From Blastomyces gilchristii SLH14081 (Eukaryota > Ascomycota > Eurotiomycetes > Onygenales > Ajellomycetaceae): a stretch of 64,000 nucleotides of DNA. How positions within the stretch are numbered: position 1 is the first letter of the stretch; every line of letters begins with the position of its first letter. The notes under the pieces were generated by a model. It searched no databases and was not told the DNA's origin. It was given only the letters and a program-made list of their open reading frames with translations. Below are positions 23,247 to 35,704 of this stretch, piece by piece. The stretch spans positions 4,442,731 through 4,506,730 of the forward strand of contig NW_003101680.1 in NCBI RefSeq assembly GCF_000003855.2. Reading direction: 5' to 3'. Position numbers and translations under genes: made by a program.

Positions 23247-25445
23247 ATGTCTTTGATTCTAAATAATGAACAGCAATCAAACGGAAACAGTGGACCAGGA
23301 ACGAGGGGCAACCAGCTACCTTCTAAAGGGTACCCAGGAGGTGGTTCGGCGATGGCTACGATACAAGACGATGATGAACGACTATTGGCACGAATAGGGT
23401 ACAAACAAGTGGGTGTTGTAGCAACTCCTTAACTGTCGTTCGCGTCTTAGCGGAGCCTGGGATTTTCTGACCAATTCGCCCAGGAGCTGAGGAGAGAATT
23501 CTCAAAATGGTCTACAGTTTCATACGCAATCTCTATCCTTGGAGTTCTCGGTTCTGTTCCCGCAACATTCGGCCCCCCTTTAGCCGCGGGCGGCCCCGCG
23601 ACTGCTGTATGGTGCTGGTTTATAGGATCATTCATGGCAATGTGTATTGCTAGTTCAGTTGCTGAACTTGTCTCAGCATACCCCACGGCGGGGGGTATGT
23701 ATTTTGTGACAAAGCATGTTGTGCCTCCAAATCAAGTTGCTATATTTTCCTGGATCCAAGGCTGGTGCAACTTGCTTGGACAGACTGCTGGTGTATCTAG
23801 CGTTGCGTACACCGTAAGCCAAATGCTACTGGCATGCGCAAGCATGAACTCTTCTCTAGAAGGAGGAGAATACTCATATTCGCCGTAGGTTTCCCTTCTA
23901 CCCTTTTCTGACTTGCCGATGCATTTCTCACCACCATTCTTGTACCCTGCTGCATCTCCCGTCATATACGCTGTATTATCATGACGGGACGTAAAAGCTC
24001 CTCCACTGACCACGCGCACAGGAATGCCCATCAAACTGTGCTCCTGTCCATTGCATTACTATGCGTAATGGGCACTGTGTGTTCTCTAAGTACCAAAAGT
24101 TTACACAAAATTGTACTGTGGTTCGCTCCAGTCAACAGTATGGCTCCTAGTCCGGATGCTTTTTTAAAAGAGATCTCCATCTTATTTCTGATTTATAGTT
24201 ATTGCGTCAATCGCTATCTGCATTGCGCTCTTAATCCTCACGCCCGATAAACAATCCGCCAAGTGGGTATTCACAAATGTGACAGATGGCTCCGGATGGA
24301 ATTCCAAAACGTTTTCTTTTCTTTTGGGATTTATATCCGTGGCTTGGACAATGACCGATTATGACGGGACGACTCAGTAAGTGGGTTAGTTGTACTGGTG
24401 CACTATTAATCAATTGCTAAGAGCAATGCCAATTTAGCATGTCAGAAGAAACCCATGACGCTGCCATACGTGGCCCAATCGCTATTCAATTAGCCATCGT
24501 TGTATCAGGAGTATTTGGATGGATGTTGACCGTGACGATGTGCTTCTGTTTATCCGATTTGGATAAAATATTGGATTCGCCCACTGGCCTGCCGGCTGCC
24601 CAGATCTTTCTTAATGCCGGTGGCCGAACAGGTGGGACAATAATGTTCTCATTTTCTATTCTTGTTCAGTTTTTCACAGGTTGCTCGGCCATGCTTGCAG
24701 ATACCCGAATGGCCTATGCTTTCGCACGCGACGATGCACTTCCTTTCTCAAAGTATGGAACTTCTTCCACCTGCCTTTTACAAGCTTATTACGTTCGTGC
24801 AATCGTTAACTATTAGTAGGTTTTTTGCGAAGGTAAACCCCTATACATTGACCCCTGTCAATGCCGTCTGGTTTGTGGTCTTCTTTAGTATTTGCCTCAA
24901 TTGCATCGCCATTGGATCTACAGAGACGGCCACTGCTATATTCAATATCACAGCGCCTGCGCTTGATTTGTCATACATTGCTGTCATCCTAGCCCACCAA
25001 ATATACAAAAATCAAGTGCAGTTTATCGAAGGACCGTTTACACTTGGGAAATGGGGGACACCCTTGAATATCATTTCTATCGTCTGGGTTTTATTCATAA
25101 GCGTGGTCCTTTTCTTCCCGCCCACGAGGCCGATCACGCCAAAGAACATGTAAGGACAATGTCCGAAGAGGATACTCAAAACCTTGTTCTAACGGTGTAC
25201 AGGAACTATGCAATATGCGTGGCTGCATTCATAGCCCTATTTGCACTCTCGTGGTGGTGGCTATCTGCCAGGCGGTAAGTGGTTGCAACCTCCCACTTGG
25301 GTTCATGTCATGTTTTGAAAAGTATACCTTTTGACGTTAGTATATTAGGAAATACACGGGACCGCGTACGAAGGATCTTCTCCAAGCAGTCGAAACTGAA
25401 GACCTCGACGTCCCCTACGGTACCACGGCTGGTTTTGATGCCTGA
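23247..25445 (+). CDS. APC-superfamily amino-acid/GABA/choline-type permease
   Basis: Eight exons: 23247-23408, 23484-23884, 24022-24137, 24199-24376, 24438-24752, 24820-25149, 25203-25274, 25349-25445, giving 556 residues. This is an integral membrane transporter of about 12 spans at the plasma or organelle membrane. Family marks are the cytosolic entry DDERLLARIGYKQELRREFS, the first span with SILGVLGSVPATFG, AELVSAYPTAGGMYF, the motif TMTDYDGTTHMSEET, and ARDDALPFSKFFAKVNP. These are typical of fungal GABA-permease and choline-permease relatives. The substrate cannot be told from sequence. The exon 5 acceptor is TTTAG and the exon 6 acceptor is AGTAG; all joins keep frame. The start fits the usual N-terminal length. 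No neighbouring metabolic gene hints at the substrate. Confidence 0.9.
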
Positions 25446-25687
25446 AAAATCCCACGACCTTCTGGGCATATCTTTCGCATATCCTCCATTTTCTCCGAGT
25501 TTTTCAATATTCCTTTCTCTAAGTAACCATGAGTTTTTATGTTTTGGCTCTGCTCCTTTAGGGGTATTAGCGGAACGGATCTTTCCTAGCGTTGGTTCTG
25601 ATTGATATAGAAGATTTTTGGATTAATTACAACATCCGCTTATCTATTTCCTACATACAAAGAAGACAATCCCTTTGCGTCAGTTTT

Positions 25688-26032
25688 TCACTTAACGACA
25701 CTAAGAAGTGCTACAAGGATGCTGATTTCTTTCCTATCCCACTTGCGTACGCGGGTGAAGAGGGCTAGGGTATATGTCTCCAAAACGGCATCAAGATGGA
25801 ACTGCTCGTACCGGCCAATTTCTTTGAGCCTTTTGTTCCCTGCCACATAGAGAAGGGAACTTGTCGGTGATGGCCATCTGGACTTACGTGATTTCATGAT
25901 TAGATCACAGTCTAGAAGGACAATTGATTGGCTGTAGCGGGCAAAAAGTAGGGCAGAAGATTGGGGTACGAGCGAATTTAGATCACCGGGACGTTTTAGA
26001 TCCGCCCACATTGTCGTTCGGAATATCCACAA
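25688..26032 (-). pseudogene. C-terminal fragment resembling a LaeA-like SAM methyltransferase
   Basis: A 114-codon open frame without an ATG at its start ends at 25688. Its second half reads NKRLKEIGRYEQFHLDAV and then LETYTLALFTRVRKWDRKEI. This closely follows the C-terminal signature of fungal LaeA/TAM-type methyltransferases (KLKEIG-x2, then LE-x-Y-x-LALFTRVLGW-x3-E). I could not find the upstream SAM-binding GxGxG region in a joinable frame. An upstream stretch with a possible GTAAGT donor lies near 26,140. It is therefore either the last exon of a gene I failed to assemble or a remnant; I favour a remnant. LaeA relatives regulate secondary metabolism or modify small molecules, but nothing here shows which. 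Confidence 0.45.
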
Positions 26033-28568
26033 ATCCTGCTCTGGTCATTTTTCTTCCGCCAAGTCCCCTCAACATTCAATGACATAACTACCATTCAAGA
26101 GATTCCTCTATTGGAAGGCATCCTGCGCCTTACTTACGCCAATTTCGACGGGATGAGCACCATTGATCATATCTCATTGCTGGCCATATTTTCGTTTTTG
26201 TTTCAAGTGCAGAAGTGAGCGTCTAGGAAAAGAGTTTCGACATCAAGCAAGCTCATGCAGGAAGCACTGGCTTGATCTCCATGGAAAATACCAGGCTACA
26301 TCCGGTATATATCAAAAGCTTACCATCTGAACAGACGGTGAGTTTATGCAAGCTCAGTATGCACGGTTTTCTAAGACATCTCGCCCATTGGATGGTGGAC
26401 ATTCAGTTCCCTATATTATAGCCGGGATGCTTCCGGTGTCCCCTTCGAGATGATTACATACGGCCGCAATACCCAATCTACGATGGAGGGCGGGTGGTAA
26501 GGGAACTGGTGCACCTCTCTTAGCAACTACAAGCCCTGTTAAAATATGCGGACGATTATATGCAAGCGGGTAATTTGAAAGGCTGGTGAGTAGCTGCCAT
26601 AGACTAAACGAAGGTATGCAGCGCTAAACTTCCCAATGGTTGAAAACTATCAACGGGTGTGAGCTTAGCTGGGGAATCGAAAAATTACGCTGGGTTAGTA
26701 GACTCACTTCTAAATGCTAGAGTTTGTAATGGAAGTGTGATGGTGCATCCTTCTGTTCGACATGGGGAAGAAAACTAAATGAAGAAGAAATCTGTATGCT
26801 CGGTGTCTTTAAGTGTTGCATCATGAGAACATTTGTAACAGCGTGGATATGCCGGTGTTTAGGGGCCCTCCAGGAGAAAAAACCCGTCGGTTGACTGAGC
26901 TTGGGGCATGGTGAGATGGAGGGTGAAAGTGATGCGATATTTCATATTGTCGCATGGCATATGAGACAAATCAAACTAGAGAGGGGAGAGTTAATTCGCT
27001 GGACAGCCCTGATAGTTCTTTCGGAGAATAACTACTGTGGAAACATTTCAAGCATCTTACAGATCATGGGAGCTAATGATAAGCCCAGATGAAGATGAGG
27101 TACAAGAGAGTAAATTTTCAATTCTCCGTATCTTTTTCTCTCTGGTTAACTTAGTGCAAATGCCAAATTTGAGGCTGACCTTCCAGCAGATAACTTTAAC
27201 CAACAAGTAGTACCGCAGTCCGTCATGGTGTCACAGTGCATTTGTTGCAGAAGGATTTGAAGTCTGTGATGTCAGTGTGGTCAAGGTGTATACAAAAAAA
27301 GGCGGAGTCGAGGTAAATTGGCAGTACGCAGTAGGAACGACCAGCGTTATGAGGACTAGTAAACTATGTGACCGAGTTCACCATGTGTTTCTTGACTGGC
27401 TGATTAGTTACTCGCCCCTTTTCTGTTTTTGTTTTTCAATACTCCAGGTGAGTAGTTACAACGTAGGGGTTGTTAAGGTAATGGTCAGGATAACAGACCC
27501 TAGATTATTTAGCTTCATCATTGTCCACAGGAGGATAGGTGTGATGATTCAACCTGAATGTTTGTTAACTACCTCATCTGGAAGCTTGGTAGCCTGATGC
27601 ACACTGGTTGGTTTTGAGTGGCTTGTTCTTCCCGGCGCTGTGCTATGTGATAGTTAACTTATAACTAACTACTCCGTAGCCCGTTAGGCGATAGCTATCT
27701 AATTATTAATGGCTTCACTAGGGCGTCTTGGTCTGCCTCACTTGGTCGATTCTTACACATGAAGAGATTTTGTGCCGCCCAAATACGACATATCCCTAAA
27801 GCCCTGAGCTCTTGACTACGTTCGTGAGAAGGCAGCTAGAGCTATCGGCTATGATGGCGGGTTGTTTAGTCAATAGTTTTTTGAGATTGAATAACCGTGG
27901 GTATCGTGCTGGACCCTGGGAGTTGAAATCGGAGGAAGCAGACGAAGCAGCTGTAAGGAAGGATTTCGGGGCCGACATGAAGCAAACTAGCTGCGTAAAA
28001 GGCGAGGCTTCTGCTCATCAAGGCTTCGGAGCTTCGGAGCTTCGGAGCTTACTTAGAAGCAATAGCGAGAACAAATATGCTCATAGGTATCCATTATTCG
28101 AGTATGGGTCTCGTGGGGCTGTGAATAAAGGAAGCTGGGAACACTGGGTTGAGGAAGTTACACAGGACATAGAGGGGACAAACTATATAAGAAGAAGATA
28201 AAGAACGCCGATGCGACAGGTTTTCTTTTCACCCACCCTCTAGATTCAATACAGAGACCATTTTTAAAGGGGTTGTCATATCATAAGGCTCTCTTTTTCC
28301 CCTGAACCAAAATCTTGAAGATAATACCATTGCTATATGAAATTTATGAAATAAAACAATAGTGTAAGGCTTTCGATAAATATCAGAATTGTTGTCCCAG
28401 ATTTTCAGGCTAATATAGAAGTAGTATACAGCGTTGGAGTGGGTTGCCCGCCGGACAAATATAGAACACAAAGAACCCAACAAAGACAGCCAACGCAGAG
28501 TTAAAATCTGCAATAACATCATAACATGACATATAACTATACGCAGGACACAGAAAATAACATGAAAC

Positions 28569-28569
<1 letters not shown>

Positions 28570-28604
<35 letters not shown>
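28570..28604. repeat. Poly(A) tract, 35 bases
   Basis: An uninterrupted A-run on the plus strand, followed by a shorter A-run. It lies downstream of the proline-rich gene and probably in or past its 3' untranslated region. Confidence 0.95.
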
Positions 28605-28605
<1 letters not shown>

Positions 28606-28883
28606 AAGAAAAAAAAAGAGCAAAGTCAGTCAAGTTAGATCAGGGGCATGTTAGAGAACTGTTGGCAAAATGATGCATAGAGAAACACAGTGGACAACAT
28701 ATTTTTACAACCTGGAGAGACAATAAATCAAAGAATTCCAAATGTGAAACCAGGTAACCTAACTCCACGCTTCAGAGTCTGCTAGGCTCGTAGACAGTTA
28801 AAACAAAATATAAATAATAAATAATAAAAATAAAAATAACACATAATAATAAAAGTAACGAAAAGAAAGGTCAAAATAGAAGC

Positions 28884-29792
28884 CTAGTAAAAGCTGATGG
28901 AGCTGGCAAGCCAAACTGGGTTTGCATTTGCCTTCCGGTGTTCATTCCATCCAACTTGTGCAAGAGTTTTGCCTACCCTGTCTTTCATGGCCTGAGCTTC
29001 TCCTTTCCCTTCTCCAATGAAATATTCTTCACCCCTAGTAAAAACGGTCGCACCCCCGTTGACCGCTTGCTGGCATTCGACGACTCCGCGGCCCTTTATA
29101 TCATCGCCTTGAGGGCATACTTGTCTAATAAGGTCCGCCACGGTCATATTCGTAGGAGCCTGGTACGTCACGAACTCGATAATTCCATCTTGTGAATCCC
29201 AAGGGTAGTATGTTGTGCAGCGGAATAGATGGATGGTCGTGTTCTTGGGAGGGAATAGATACCCATGTCCTCCAGATAGAACCAGTGGTTGGTCGTCTGT
29301 ACCCGGAATATTACCGCCGTGGGGGTTTTGGAAGCTGGGGCCTGAGGGAGCGGCAGGGGTGACAGGGGCAGCGGGAACGGGAACGGGAAAAGGAACGGGA
29401 GCAACAAGGGCTGCAGGGGGTGTAGCAGCCGCTTGGGCTACAGGTACCTGCATAGAAAACTGCTGCGCTTGTTGGGGTTGGAAATGAAACATGTCGGGAG
29501 CGGGGACTGCGTGGACATTAGGTAAGGCGATAGACTAGTTGGAGAGGGTGTAGGAGCCCATACCTGGAGAGAACAGTGCTGGGCCAAAAAATGCTTGGAG
29601 AGGTGCTTGTAAAGGAGGTGGTTGTGGAGTAGGTCCTGGTAAAACCATTGGAAATACTGGCACAGGAAATGGTGGGGGCTGCACTGGTGGAAAATCCCCC
29701 ATGTTCGGTGGCATTCCTCCATTCGGAGGTTGTCCATCCATAGTTAAATAGCGGATTTCGGCCATTATAGAACGTGGGAATATATGTGCCAC
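28884..29792 (-). CDS. Conserved proline-rich fungal protein, function unknown
   Basis: Two exons, 29564-29792 and 28884-29506, giving 283 residues. The intron starts GTATGG and ends CGCAG (56 nt). The N-terminal half is Pro/Gln-rich with runs such as PPPFPVPVFPMVLPGP and PVPFPVPVPAAPVTPAAP, so it is probably disordered. The C-terminal half (from about residue 150) is compact: IHLFRCTTYYPWDSQDG, a VADLIRQVCP segment, and GKTLAQVGW near the end. I do not recognise a named domain. Similar architecture, a low-complexity head with a small folded tail, is common in fungal hypothetical proteins. An alternative start at MAEIRYL, nine codons in, is possible. Confidence 0.7.
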
Positions 29793-30453
29793 CTCGGGAC
29801 AGGCAATAAAGAGGATGGCTATTTATGTAAGTAAAGTTCATCGAAGGGGCGCCCCAGGACACCAGGGAACCAACCTATAATAGTATCAAGGGAAGTATAG
29901 ATGTAGCAAGCTTGTACACTGTATGAACCGACTCTTCTTGATCTCGAGGAAAAAAAAGGTAAGAAGCACGGCGCTAGGGAAAGAGGAACGTATGGATATT
30001 TATAGTCTTCATGGAGATCATGATTGAGCTCTTGCAAACACAACTTGAACTTCACAACCAATGCAATAGGTGATAAGACAAGTATTTGGCAAGTGGGCAT
30101 CTTCACCCACAGAAGTATCAAAACACTGTACAGAGAGAGCTTCTTTATCCTCACAGATTGACTTGTATCAAAAAGTGAAAAGGGTAAAATCTGATACAAG
30201 AAAGAAATCTCTTTGTGAGCAGGACAAACCCCTGGTTGTTCTGTGAATGAGAAAGCCAATAACAACAAAACAGCATATAATAAAACACGTTGTTAATAAA
30301 TAATAATTCAATGGGGAACACCTTTGGATCTCGAGAATCATGTTTGGATATCAAACACACGAGACCAAGAACAACGTAAAACGGGGGGAAAAACTTTAAA
30401 AATAAAATAAAAATGGGATCCTCTGGTAAATGACTGGAGAAAAGGAAAATGAT
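29793..30453. other. Intergenic, between the proline-rich gene and CFT2
   Basis: About 660 bp upstream of the proline-rich gene and downstream of CFT2, AT-rich near 30,280-30,420. It presumably holds the promoter of the former and the 3' end of the latter. No gene seen. Confidence 0.5.
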
Positions 30454-33400
30454 TTATCCACCTGCAACGATTGCCAGGCCTTCATAAATTTTCCTCTTGA
30501 CTGCTAGAAAACTCCCTTCACTCTTCAAAGCCGAAGGGTTAGACAGCGCGGATTGAGCGGCGCCTTCAATTTCAATTTTCCCTGTCCCAGATTTCCGCAC
30601 AGCAACAAACCCATCAATTAAAAGCGTGCCTTCACCACGAAATTCCGCGGTATGGCCTGAAGATTGCATAAGTTTGCGAAGATCGGCTAACCGGAGGTCC
30701 CCAACGTGAAGTGCTCGAGTCACGGATCTTGTTGCCGCAGCCATTTTGACCGGTAGAACATCTAGAAGTGGGAGAGCGTTCTTGCTAGGAACCAGTTGCT
30801 TTTGTTCATTCCCTCCAGTGCTAGGAGCATTGTCCGGTAACAACCTTTGCTTCTTTTGAGACACCTCTGGGGCATCTTCATCAGCAGCCGTAAGTTCTGG
30901 TGCTCGTAATTCTCCTGTGAGAGCGACAACCCCTAAACTTCTGACGTTTTGCCACTTGAGCCGTTTAACCAAAGCACTGCTTAGCTTAACCATCCAGGCG
31001 TTTGTGTCCACGCTGGCGTCAACTGTTTCACCAATCACCGGTGTGAATATGTCAACAGCAGCTTGACTAGACGGCCCTAGGTCTACGGCGGCCTTCCCTG
31101 TTAATAGATTCCGACATTCAGCGGCGAGGGCCAATGTTTCTTCCCTGAGACCTGCGGTCAATATTAATTTTCTAGGTTGTATGAGTGGGATGAGCATTTC
31201 CAAGCTACGCTTGTCATGCAACCCAGAGAAATCTACGAAGGCGATACGAGCATTCAGCTCCAGGGTAGAATAAGTAAATGTAGCCTTGGAAGGCCCCTCG
31301 ACGGGCTGTTCTTCAGCTTCCTCTTCAGATGCACTTGCATCTTCGGTGCTGATAGCGCCAATTCCACTAGGAAGTGCTAATTCTGCGTTGGCATCTTGTA
31401 AATCTCGGGAGCCAGACGATACATGTTGCCGTTTATTTGAAACGATTGCCGGTTGATTTCCGTTGGCGTTGACATCGCCCCACCTTCGCTTCTGACCAGG
31501 CCTCGTTTGAATACGGCCATCTGGACCACGCTTTGTTTGCATTTCGGCTTCTTCGCGTTCCTCAGCTCTTAGGTATTCTTCTGGACGTATAAACTCGCCG
31601 TACTCGTCTCCACGTTTTCTTGGAGCAACGTAGGGAAACATCCGTTCTCTGCCCTTCTTACCACGGACATCGTAATCATGAACATGCTTTCGTCGTAGGA
31701 GAATATTTACTCCCAAGTCGGCATCGCTTAAGCCTAATTTATTCTTATTGGAATGAGCGAGAGAAACCGAAAAGTTTAGCACTTTGCCTTGTTGTTCTGA
31801 GTCTGAATCCTCGGAAGAGGACGAGCTGGACCCATCATCAAGTGGATCGGCCGCGGTTTCTAATCCAGAGTCTCCCCTTCCCTGTGTAGTGTTCTGCAAT
31901 TGCCTTCTTGTTGCTAGGTACTGCTGATAGACAAGTAAGTCATTGGCATCCAGAGGAGCTTTCTCAACATCGGTGACGGTTAGCATCCTCCCGCCGCTGT
32001 GGACTTGCTCCAGAAGCTCTCCGCTAGGGGCCTTTTCTAATGCAACTCCGTCCTTTCGTTCTTCATAAATCGACCATATCTCATGAGCCAGCGAGGTCGT
32101 AGAACGTCCGTCGTCCATCATTTCCTTATTAGCAGAAACTGAGAATGACTCTGTCAAAATAACAAGATTCTCAGATCCGGTTGCTATATTTTGAAGGACA
32201 TGCTTAGAATATCCCCAATCGAGTGATGTGTCAGATGTTAAAATTACTTTAGGCGTGTTTGATCCTAGTATCTTGTCAAGTTTGGCCTTGCGTTCCACGA
32301 TTTTAAGATACTTGAACGTAAATGGACCGAGAGCTTTGAATGCACCATCGCCTCGTTTATCTGGCATACCCGTTAACGGATTTCGCTGACTCGGGCCGTC
32401 CTGGCGGCCTTTACCGCTGACAGCGACAGGATCACCATGGCCAGCCTCGAATTCACGGACAATGCCCTCGTCCATCCATTCAAGCATACTTCGTGTCAGT
32501 CGCATTGTTCCATGAGCTTTTTTTCCGGCTAGATAAAGTGCCCCGCTTTTCAAGGGGTCCGCCCCGTCTGCCGTCTCTGCCGATTCTCGCCACGCGTGTT
32601 CCAAAACATATGCCAACTCAAGGGCTCGCGCGCTGGTGTCGGTGGGTATTAAAACCGTTCCGCCTTTGGAGAAGCTGCTCCGAATCATATCCAAGAGAAG
32701 ATCATCCCTTCTCTTTCTCCCGCCTAAAAGCGACAGTTTGTCCCCTCCCCTTGTACTGCAGACAAACGCAGTCGGCTTCCTCAGCTGCTCAACGACCTCT
32801 GTCCCACTTGCACCCGAACCTCCAAACCAGGCTGCCCCGGCAATAACGTTCTCTCTTGCTTGGTTCCAGTCGACAGCGTATATAATTGATTCCATACCAT
32901 GTTGAATATGCCATATGGTACCTCCAACTGTATGGCCAGCGTTATACGCCGTGAGGGTCAGGCCGTTGAGCGGAGGAGAAAACGGGGACGGCAAAGGTTG
33001 GTGCGGCTGGGAATATTTCAGGGGATGAATGAGTGAGAAATATCGGGCAATCTCTTCTGACGTGGGGGGAGGTAAAAGTATACCGGGGGGCTCGTCATGG
33101 TCGACATTTGTAGTATCAGCTGAACGCGTAGCTCTCTTGGGTACCGGTGAAGGCGGAGATAAATCCCCCGATGTAGCTTTCGGTAAAAAGGTAGCAGCAA
33201 GCGGTGCGGAAGCATAAAGCTCTTGAAGAAGTGTACGGCCTAGGGCAATGACTGGACTGGTTGCATAAATGGGGATCTGAGTAAATAAAGGAAAGTGTTT
33301 ACAGCAATGTGCAAATGCACCAATGTGAGAGGGCGTTGCATGGGTCAGAAGAACGAGCGAAAGAGTGGGGACTTGTCTAATCGCGCTCGCAGGGAGGAAG

Positions 33401-33632
33401 CTGAGGTTAGAAAGATGGAAAACTAGGTGATATATCGCCTCCTACAATCGTCTTTCATATGAGGTACACAAGGAGAAACCTACTTTTCCAGCTCCGCAAG
33501 GGCGGATACATCAAAACTTTCATCCCAACCGACATCAACCAGAATCTTAACTCCACCATCGAGCTCTAGAATTGACTGAACAGCTCTCGAGCTTGATGAT
33601 TGCGCCCCGAGCAAAGGGGTAAATGTAAACAT
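30454..33632 (-). CDS. CFT2: CFT2/CPSF100, cleavage and polyadenylation factor subunit
   Basis: Two exons, 33484-33632 and 30454-33376, giving 1,023 residues. The protein starts MFTFTPLLGAQSSSSRAVQS, the hallmark N-terminus of CPSF subunit 2/Cft2, and continues as a metallo-beta-lactamase plus beta-CASP fold. It works in the nucleus with the CPSF73/Ysh1 nuclease in pre-mRNA 3'-end formation. The position of the HxHxDH metal motif reads THATPSHIG (His62, His67), so metal ligands are missing and the subunit is catalytically dead, as known for this family. TAYNAGHTVGGTIWHI and ILTSDTSLDWGYSKHVL are further family blocks. Acidic/Ser-rich linkers occur near DGSSSSSSEDSDSEQQ. An ATG ten codons upstream (33662) is in frame, but MFTFTP is the conserved start. 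The intron is 107 nt. Confidence 0.95.
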
Positions 33633-35704
33633 GTTCTTCGCGGTGATCGAAAACCGAAACAAAGTTCAGTTAGGTTTCGTAGCGGAAGAGGTCAATTTAT
33701 TGGGCAGGATGAATGAGTTTCATGAGCTTGTGAGGGAGATCGAGTGCGGAGCCGAATCAAACTAGGTGAATGGAGAAGAGAGAACTTGAAAGGATCAAGG
33801 GCGCCGCATCATTGTTGCATATAAGACACCTTCCTTAACAAAAAATCAGTATAGACGAGGATATAAATGTTGTGTGAAAACGGAAGAACGTGGAACTGGT
33901 TAAATCCAACCGGGAATGAAGGCAAGACTATCCATATTCTTTTGATATACGTCTCTTGGGCGGACGCGGCTCTTTTTCAGAAGCTGATGAGGGTGTTTGG
34001 CTTGTTTGCACTTTCAATCACGTGATTATCGTTTGCAGCGTTTGCTTACGTCTATCCAACACTACCTGTAGTAACCTTTGCCCTTTAGATTAAGCTCGAC
34101 GCAAAACTCCTGCCGGTACGGGAATAGAAGCACTGGTTCAGTTAACTACTCTTCTAAGATGTTATTCTTGAATTTTTGGGTGTGGGAAAAATAACGACTA
34201 CAGGCTTCTATATAGTTCTACCCAGTTTTCGGTCTAAATGTACAGGGAAACAAAGAAATTATGTGAGAAGCATTCAGATCAGGCATCAGACCACTTGTGT
34301 TTGGCAAGTGTGTAGCTATAGAAGTTGGGCACGAACCCACCACAAATTTTGAACTGCTCGAACTTGCGATAGGCTCTGGTTTTTCAGTGAGAGTGATTGA
34401 AATTGGAAACGCATCGTTGACATGCCCAGGGATCTTGTTGTTGTGGAACTGTCTGCATTGCTAGCAAGTAGAAGAGTAGAAGCGCTCTCACGATGAAAGT
34501 CCATCCCGTACGACTCTCAAAGCCGATGGCTTGCCAATGTAGAAGACTTGAAATATTTACAGATACTCTGACTTATTTAAGACAACAATGAGCCCATTTA
34601 CTCCGCAAAATTAATGTCAATTCTGAGATCTTCAGCGAACCCAGCCTTCTCGCGGTAAATGGTGCTTCTGGTCCAAAACGCGGCCGCCCTTTGTGACAGG
34701 TTAAAAAAAGATCAAAGTAGCACCGCTGAAGAAACTAACTCAAAGTAGCGCAATCTGCTGTCACACAAAAAATCTAAAGGTTCTTGAAGCCAAATTAATC
34801 TCGATTTAGATGCTACGCTGTTGGTTGGACTTCCGTATCGTAGTTTTAAATAACACCTGAGCTCGGGAGCAGGAGTACAGTAAGATACGAGATTCGGACC
34901 AAGATGAACAGAAACCAGCTCGAAGAATCTTGCCAAAGTGTTTTCAAATATAGCTACAGTTGAGCAGAGCTTGGAAAAATCTTCACAAGATAGTATAACT
35001 TTATGCTAGCGTCACAAATTAAGTTTTGTCGGGCCGAACCGCGCTCACGTGGATGAGCCTAATCAGCCCAGCCCCACTTAAGATGTGACCGCCACACCAC
35101 CGCACCTTCATTGCTTCGCATCAGCGGAAGAATTCCTGCAATTTTATATCCATCCTTCAATATATGTAGCCATTCGAAAAACCAAATAATCTAGTCAGAT
35201 TCTCCCAAATAAAGTCGACAAAAAGAGATGCGCTTGCTTGGCGATGAAACAACATCGCAAACCCAGCAAAACCCTAAAGCAAGAAGATGAGTGTGATGTT
35301 GAGTGAAAAAATTGGCATTTGCTCATAGTTATTATATATTTTTACGATATCCAATCAAACTAGCTCCATCCAAACACCAAGAATAATAATAGACAAACAA
35401 AGTCCATCCCATTCTCCCCCCAAGATTTTCATACCACCGATGAACCCTACTCCATTCTTCCCTCTCGCCTACTATTATCTAACTTACTATCCATCCTCTT
35501 CAGCAAAATAACAGATAGAGCCATGCAAGCCCCCCCAGCTCAAAAAAAAATCACCAGGATTTCATCTTGCCGGTACTTTATTCCTATCCACCTCAGGCCG
35601 CCGACCAGGAGCCCTTTGTACTGGCACATTTTCCCCGGGGCCGGCTGCTGGCGCTGCTTCATTTGCAGCGGGTGTAGTTCCCCGTGGCCCATCATTTCCC
35701 ACCA
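33633..35704. other. Intergenic region between CFT2 and the 289-residue gene
   Basis: About 2 kb with no convincing gene. It holds the CFT2 promoter and the 3' region of the next minus-strand gene. Frames of 60-75 codons on the minus strand around 34,316-34,936 lack recognisable features. Confidence 0.45.

Larger units (their letters stand above)
25446..28883. other. Gene-poor region with a methyltransferase remnant
   Basis: Apart from the LaeA-like fragment at 25688-26032 I see no gene. A 129-codon plus-strand frame (27812-28201) begins with a non-ATG codon and matches nothing known. An 8-bp unit (GCTTCGGA) repeats about three times near 28,022-28,050. A 35-base A-run lies at 28570-28604. 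Confidence 0.45.

Noticed and set aside
28229..28633. 134-codon minus-strand frame with a Phe run
   Set aside because: The Phe run is the poly(A) tract on the other strand and the remainder has no features.
33632..33662. Upstream ATG extending CFT2 by ten residues
   Set aside because: The conserved family N-terminus MFTFTPLLGAQ begins at the inner ATG.
33938..34010. Minus-strand tail-like peptide (EPRPPKRRISKEYG then stop) downstream of nothing obvious
   Set aside because: It looks like a protein end, but an in-frame stop lies just upstream and no acceptor site or preceding exon could be found.
34316..34380. Possible tRNA B-box on the minus strand (GGTTCGTGCCC)
   Set aside because: The invariant A58 is missing and no A-box or acceptor stem fits.
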